This document shows, one piece after another, positions 15,071 to 18,554 of a stretch of 18,554 nucleotides of DNA. The position numbers and the translations under genes are program-made. This stretch comes from an uncultured Clostridia bacterium (lineage in GTDB: Bacteria; Bacillota; Clostridia; TANB77; CAG-508), in NCBI GenBank assembly GCA_934168355.1, contig CAKPNI010000025.1, positions 1-18,554 on the forward strand, given 5' to 3'. The notes beneath the pieces are model-generated. The model had not been told where the DNA came from, made no database searches, and saw only the letters and a list, made by a program, of their open reading frames with translations. How positions within the stretch are numbered: the first letter of the stretch is position 1; each line of letters begins with the position of its first letter.

Positions 15071-16859
15071 ATTTCAAATTATATTTTATATTATTAGCAA
15101 GCTCTCTACTAATTCCTTTTACTTTCGCTATATCCTCTACATCAGCTACTTTAATCTTCTCAACGCTACCAAACACTCTCAAAAGTTCCTTCTTCTTAGC
15201 TTCACCAATTCCATCAATCTCATCCAACTCTGAACTAGTCAAAGCCTTATCTCTAAGCTTTCTATGATACGAAATGGCAGTATCATGAACAGTATCCTGA
15301 AATAAAGTAATCAAATTAAACAATCTCTCCGAAATCTCAATTTCATTTCTATTCTCATCCATCAAAGCTCTAGTTTGGTGCTTATCATTTTTAACCATAC
15401 CAAAAATCTTAATATCAACACCATATTTATCAACCGCTCGTCTAACAGCTCTAATTTGGGTAATACCACCATCAGCAAAAATCGCATCAGGAAGCTTGCC
15501 AAAGCCTTTATCATTTGGATTGTCTATTGAATGCTTTAATCTTCTTGTTATAACTTCCTCCATCGAACGTGGATCATCTTGACCAATTACAGTTTTTATT
15601 TTAAATCTTCTAGACAAATTCTTTTTTATTGCTCCATCTTCCATAACACACATAGCTGCAACCATAAATTCACCAGAAATATTTGAGATATCATAAGTTT
15701 CAATTTTTCTTGGCAATCTATCCATTTGTAATTTATCCTTCAATTCAACGAGAATCGAATTCTGAGTTTTTTCTTTGTTTTCTAGTGTAACTTTACTATT
15801 TTTATCTGCCATCTCCACAAATCTCAATTTCGTGCCTTTTTTAGGGCTATGAATTGTAACCTTATGTGTAGTTTTACTTCCAAGCCATTCTTCTAAGGCT
15901 TCCTCGTCTTCTAACTCCCTACTTACCATTATTTTGTTAGGGATATTTAGATTATCCATATAATACTGTTTGATAAAACCAGATATTATTTCGCCGTCAT
16001 CCATATCGCCTAAATTATCAAAAAAGTAATGTTCTCTTCCTATCATTTTACTTCCACGAACAAAGAAAATTTCTATGCACACCTCTAATTCAGATTTTGC
16101 CATACCTATAACATCTATATTATTCTCAGAAATATTTGAAACCTTTTGTTTTTGGGAAGCCGTTTCAATAGCTAACATTCTATCTCTAATATATGCTGCA
16201 TTTTCAAAATCTAGTTTTTCAGATGCCTCTTTCATTTGATATTTTAGATCTTTTATTATTTTGTCAGTTTTACCTTCTAATAAGTCAATTATCTCATCAA
16301 TTTGTTTTCTATAATCTTCTTTGCTTATATTTCCAATACAAGGTGCTAAACATCTTTTTATATGGAAATTTAGGCAAGCTCTTGTATTTGACTTAAAATT
16401 CCTACATTGTCTTATCTTATATTTTTCCTTTATAAAATTAACCATTTCTTTTGCAGCACCTGGGTTTGCATAAGGTCCAAAATACTTTGCTCCATCATTT
16501 AAAAGTCTTCTTGTAATAATTACATTTGGGTAATCTGATTTTACATCAATCTTTATGTATGGATATGTTTTATCATCTTTTAATAAAACATTATATTTTG
16601 GTCTGTTTTTCTTTATAAAATTACATTCCAAAATCAATGCTTCTGCTTCATTACTTACAACAATATACTCAAAATGGTCAATTTGAGAAACCATTTTGAG
16701 TATTCTATCTGTTTTGTTTGTTTTTCTAAAATATGAACTTACCCTATTTTTTAAATTTACTGCTTTTCCAACATAAATGATATTATCATCTTTGTCTTTC
16801 ATCAAATACACACCTGGGTCTTTGGGTAGTTTTCGTAATTCCTCTTTTATGTCAAACAT
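15069..16859 (-). CDS. uvrC: UvrABC excinuclease subunit C
   Basis: UvrC makes both incisions beside bulky DNA lesions after UvrA/UvrB recognition. The 596 residues are normal length. The GIY-YIG nuclease (about 13-90) shows PGVYLMKD, IIYVGKAVNLKNRV with R39, and E77 in LILECNFIK, for the 3' cut. A Cys-containing segment follows (about 157-175), then the UVR helix pair that binds UvrB (about 198-235, KEASEKLDFENAAYIRDRM). The RNase H-like 5' nuclease runs about 380-535 (IETYDISNISGEF, FADGGITQI) and two helix-hairpin-helix motifs end it (IDGIGEAKKKELLRVFGS, VKGISRELANNI). AAGGAG precedes ATG 16859, which lies 15 bases after the hpt stop, so the two genes are very probably co-transcribed. Confidence 0.97.
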   Translation of the reverse strand: MFDIKEELRKLPKDPGVYLMKDKDDNIIYVGKAVNLKNRVSSYFRKTNKTDRILKMVSQIDHFEYIVVSNEAEALILECNFIKKNRPKYNVLLKDDKTYPYIKIDVKSDYPNVIITRRLLNDGAKYFGPYANPGAAKEMVNFIKEKYKIRQCRNFKSNTRACLNFHIKRCLAPCIGNISKEDYRKQIDEIIDLLEGKTDKIIKDLKYQMKEASEKLDFENAAYIRDRMLAIETASQKQKVSNISENNIDVIGMAKSELEVCIEIFFVRGSKMIGREHYFFDNLGDMDDGEIISGFIKQYYMDNLNIPNKIMVSRELEDEEALEEWLGSKTTHKVTIHSPKKGTKLRFVEMADKNSKVTLENKEKTQNSILVELKDKLQMDRLPRKIETYDISNISGEFMVAAMCVMEDGAIKKNLSRRFKIKTVIGQDDPRSMEEVITRRLKHSIDNPNDKGFGKLPDAIFADGGITQIRAVRRAVDKYGVDIKIFGMVKNDKHQTRALMDENRNEIEISERLFNLITLFQDTVHDTAISYHRKLRDKALTSSELDEIDGIGEAKKKELLRVFGSVEKIKVADVEDIAKVKGISRELANNIKYNLK

Positions 16860-16874
16860 CTTTGACTCCTTCTT

Positions 16875-17387
16875 TTAACCGATTTTTCCAATATATGGTA
16901 AATTTCTATATTTCTGATTATAGTCCATTCCAAAACCTACAACAAATTCGTCTGGTATTGAAAATCCTATATAATCAACATTTAATTCAAAAATTCTTCT
17001 TGATGGCTTGCTTAATAATGTACAAATTCTTACACTTTTTGGACTGAATTTTTTTATATGTTCTCTTAAATATTCTAAAGTTCTACCTGTATCTATTATA
17101 TCTTCAATTATTATTATATTTTTGCCTTCAATTTTTCCCGTTAATTCTTGTCTTAATTTTACAACACCTGTGCTTTCTTCTCCTTCATAGCTTTCTAATT
17201 GTATAAATTCAAATTCAACATTATTTTTTATTCTCTTTGCAAGTTCAATCATAAACATCGCTGCCCCTCTTAGTACTCCTACAAATACAATATCTTCGTC
17301 TTTGTAATCTTTCATTATTTCTTTAGCAAGTTCATCAAGTCTTGCATTTATTTTTGATTCATTTATTAATACAGTTAATTTATCCAT
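16875..17387 (-). CDS. hpt: Hypoxanthine phosphoribosyltransferase
   Basis: It joins hypoxanthine or guanine to PRPP to give IMP or GMP in the purine salvage pathway. The 170-residue length is typical. I see VGVLRGAAMFMIEL at about 36-49 (the PPi loop), LESYEGEESTG in the flexible lid loop, the PRPP-binding signature IIIIEDIIDTGRTL at about 94-107, and a late IPDEFVVGFGMDYNQKYRNLP at about 144-164, which binds the base. ATG 17387 follows a GAGGGGAAAG site. It is the first gene of a two-gene unit with uvrC and has its own promoter. No anomalies. Confidence 0.96.
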   Translation of the reverse strand: MDKLTVLINESKINARLDELAKEIMKDYKDEDIVFVGVLRGAAMFMIELAKRIKNNVEFEFIQLESYEGEESTGVVKLRQELTGKIEGKNIIIIEDIIDTGRTLEYLREHIKKFSPKSVRICTLLSKPSRRIFELNVDYIGFSIPDEFVVGFGMDYNQKYRNLPYIGKIG

Positions 17388-17415
17388 CTCTTTCCCCTCT
17401 CTTTGATACTATTTC

Positions 17416-17444
17416 ATTATAACAGGATTTGTATTTTTTGAAAA
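17416..17444 (-). promoter_or_regulatory. SigmaA-like promoter of hpt-uvrC
   Basis: TTTTCA (17444-17439) and a perfect TATAAT (17421-17416), 17 bases apart on the minus strand, about 30 bases upstream of ATG 17387. Confidence 0.55.
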
Positions 17445-17472
17445 CACTTTTTTGAATTTTTCGTGAAAATAC

Positions 17473-17501
17473 TTGAAACCTTTTTTATATTATTATAATA
17501 T
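17473..17501 (+). promoter_or_regulatory. Probable promoter of glmS
   Basis: TTGAAA (17473-17478) with TAATAT (17496-17501) at 17 bases, or TATAAT (17494-17499) at 15 bases. It lies about 25 bases before ATG 17527. The leader is therefore too short to hold a glmS ribozyme. Confidence 0.5.
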
Positions 17502-17526
17502 ATTGTATAAAAAAGGAGAGATTATT

Positions 17527-18554
17527 ATGTGTGGAATTGTTGGATACATAGGGTTCCAGAAAGCAAGTCCTATTTTGCTTGCAGGACTTTCAAAATTAGA
17601 ATACAGAGGTTATGATTCAGCCGGAATAGCAACTATAGAGGGAAATTCAGTTAAAGTTGTAAAAGATAAAGGTCGTGTTGAAAATCTTTATAATTTAGAA
17701 GATACTAAAAAATTAGATGGTTCAATTGGTATTGCTCATACAAGATGGGCAACTCATGGCATTCCATCAAAAATAAATTCTCACCCACATATGGATAACT
17801 CGGAATCTATTGCAGTTGTTCATAATGGTATTATAGAGAATTATATTGAATTAAAAAATATGCTAACACAAAATGGATATCATTTTATTTCAGATACAGA
17901 TACTGAAATTATCCCAAATTTGATACATTATTACTATAATAAAGATGATGGAAATGATGATTTAAAATTGTTAAGAGCTGTTAAAAAGACTTGTGATAGC
18001 CTAATTGGAAGCTTTTCACTTGAAATTTTATCAAAATATATGCCAAATAATATGATTGTTGTAAGAAAAGATAGTCCATTAGTTGTTGGCAAAGGAAATG
18101 GCGAAAATTATGTTGCATCAGACATTCCTGCCATTTTGAGTTATACAAAGGATTTTTATTTGTTAGATAATTATGAATATGTTTTATTATCAAGAGATAA
18201 TATCAAATTTTACGATAAGAATTTAAATGAAATTTCAAAAGAAACAACAACAATTACTTGGGATGCTATGGCTGCTGATAAAGATGGCTTTGAAGATTAT
18301 ATGCTTAAAGAAATCATGGAACAACCAAAAGCTATTCGAGAGACTATTGGCTCAAGATTAGATGGAAATAAATGTAATTTTAGTGAATTAGATTCTGACT
18401 TTACTAAAGAATATTTAGGTTCACTACATCAAATTTATATAGTAGCTTGTGGTACTGCAATGCATGTTGGACTTTGTGTAAAAAATACAATAGAAAATCT
18501 TTGTAAAATTCATGTAGAAGTTGATATTGCATCAGAATTTAGATATAGAAATCC
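17527..18554 (+). CDS. glmS: Glutamine-fructose-6-phosphate aminotransferase, C-terminus cut by window edge
   Basis: GlmS converts fructose-6-phosphate and glutamine to glucosamine-6-phosphate, the first step toward UDP-GlcNAc and peptidoglycan. The open frame covers 342 codons of about 600. MCGIVGYIG supplies the catalytic Cys2 of the class II glutamine amidotransferase domain, with YRGYDSAGIA, THTRWATHG-like HTRWATHG and VVHNGIIEN confirming it (residues 1 to about 235). The isomerase SIS domain begins around 280 (MLKEIMEQPKAIRETI, then IYIVACGTAMHVG). Start ATG follows AAAGGAGAG. It is divergent from hpt. No in-frame CGG appears in the visible part. Confidence 0.96.
   Translation, partial: MCGIVGYIGFQKASPILLAGLSKLEYRGYDSAGIATIEGNSVKVVKDKGRVENLYNLEDTKKLDGSIGIAHTRWATHGIPSKINSHPHMDNSESIAVVHNGIIENYIELKNMLTQNGYHFISDTDTEIIPNLIHYYYNKDDGNDDLKLLRAVKKTCDSLIGSFSLEILSKYMPNNMIVVRKDSPLVVGKGNGENYVASDIPAILSYTKDFYLLDNYEYVLLSRDNIKFYDKNLNEISKETTTITWDAMAADKDGFEDYMLKEIMEQPKAIRETIGSRLDGNKCNFSELDSDFTKEYLGSLHQIYIVACGTAMHVGLCVKNTIENLCKIHVEVDIASEFRYRN

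Noticed and set aside
17388..17526. glmS ribozyme upstream of glmS
   Set aside because: The divergent gap is 139 bases, the apparent promoter is about 25 bases from the ATG, and I see no conserved ribozyme core.
17981..18193. Minus-strand 70-residue frame inside glmS
   Set aside because: It is antisense to a clear GlmS domain and has no ribosome site.
1..18554. CRISPR array, insertion sequence, prophage or origin
   Set aside because: No regularly spaced direct repeats, transposase, integrase, phage structural gene or DnaA-box cluster was found.

Overview
The window is AT-rich DNA of a low-GC Firmicute, most likely an uncultured (perhaps gut) Clostridia lineage. The evidence is strong Shine-Dalgarno sites, sigmaA-type promoters with 17-base spacing, TTG/GTG starts, A/T-ending codons, and a gene set typical of clostridia (RqcH, GufA-type ZIP transporter, NodB deacetylase, MecA_N-type penicillin-binding protein). 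Species cannot be told from this sequence.

Layout from left to right: a partial class B penicillin-binding protein (minus, running off the left edge); divergent from it an M14 zinc carboxypeptidase whose reading frame must move +1 twice; a Phd/YefM antitoxin with an internally deleted ParE/RelE toxin (minus); leucyl-tRNA synthetase (minus); a ZIP metal transporter (minus); tRNA-Ser(CGA) (minus); a membrane-anchored polysaccharide deacetylase (minus); RqcH (plus); a CorA magnesium transporter (minus); a three-gene minus-strand unit of unknown function (an acidic coiled-coil protein, a basic coiled-coil protein and a small frameshifted gene); a plus-strand membrane protein of unlike composition that looks acquired; the hpt-uvrC pair (minus); and the 5' part of glmS (plus, running off the right edge). 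No gene-free gap exceeds 300 bases. Cell-wall work recurs (PBP, M14 peptidase, deacetylase, GlmS), but these genes do not form one operon.

The main observation concerns the codon CGG. I scanned every CGG on both strands by eye. In the twelve native-looking genes (about 4,980 codons) none is in frame. The M14 gene has exactly two in-frame CGG codons. Each sits exactly where the frame must move +1 to restore the conserved protein: one inside the zinc motif H-GNE, the other just after the catalytic glutamate in EAGL-GQNP. In both cases skipping the C of CGG yields a glycine codon (GGA, GGT). All other M14 active-site motifs are intact. This points to CGG being unread or very poorly read in this organism and acting as a +1 shift site, rather than to random decay. 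The only other in-frame CGG codons are two in the foreign-looking gene at 14303-15010, which either argues against a strict rule or marks a gene not adapted to this host.
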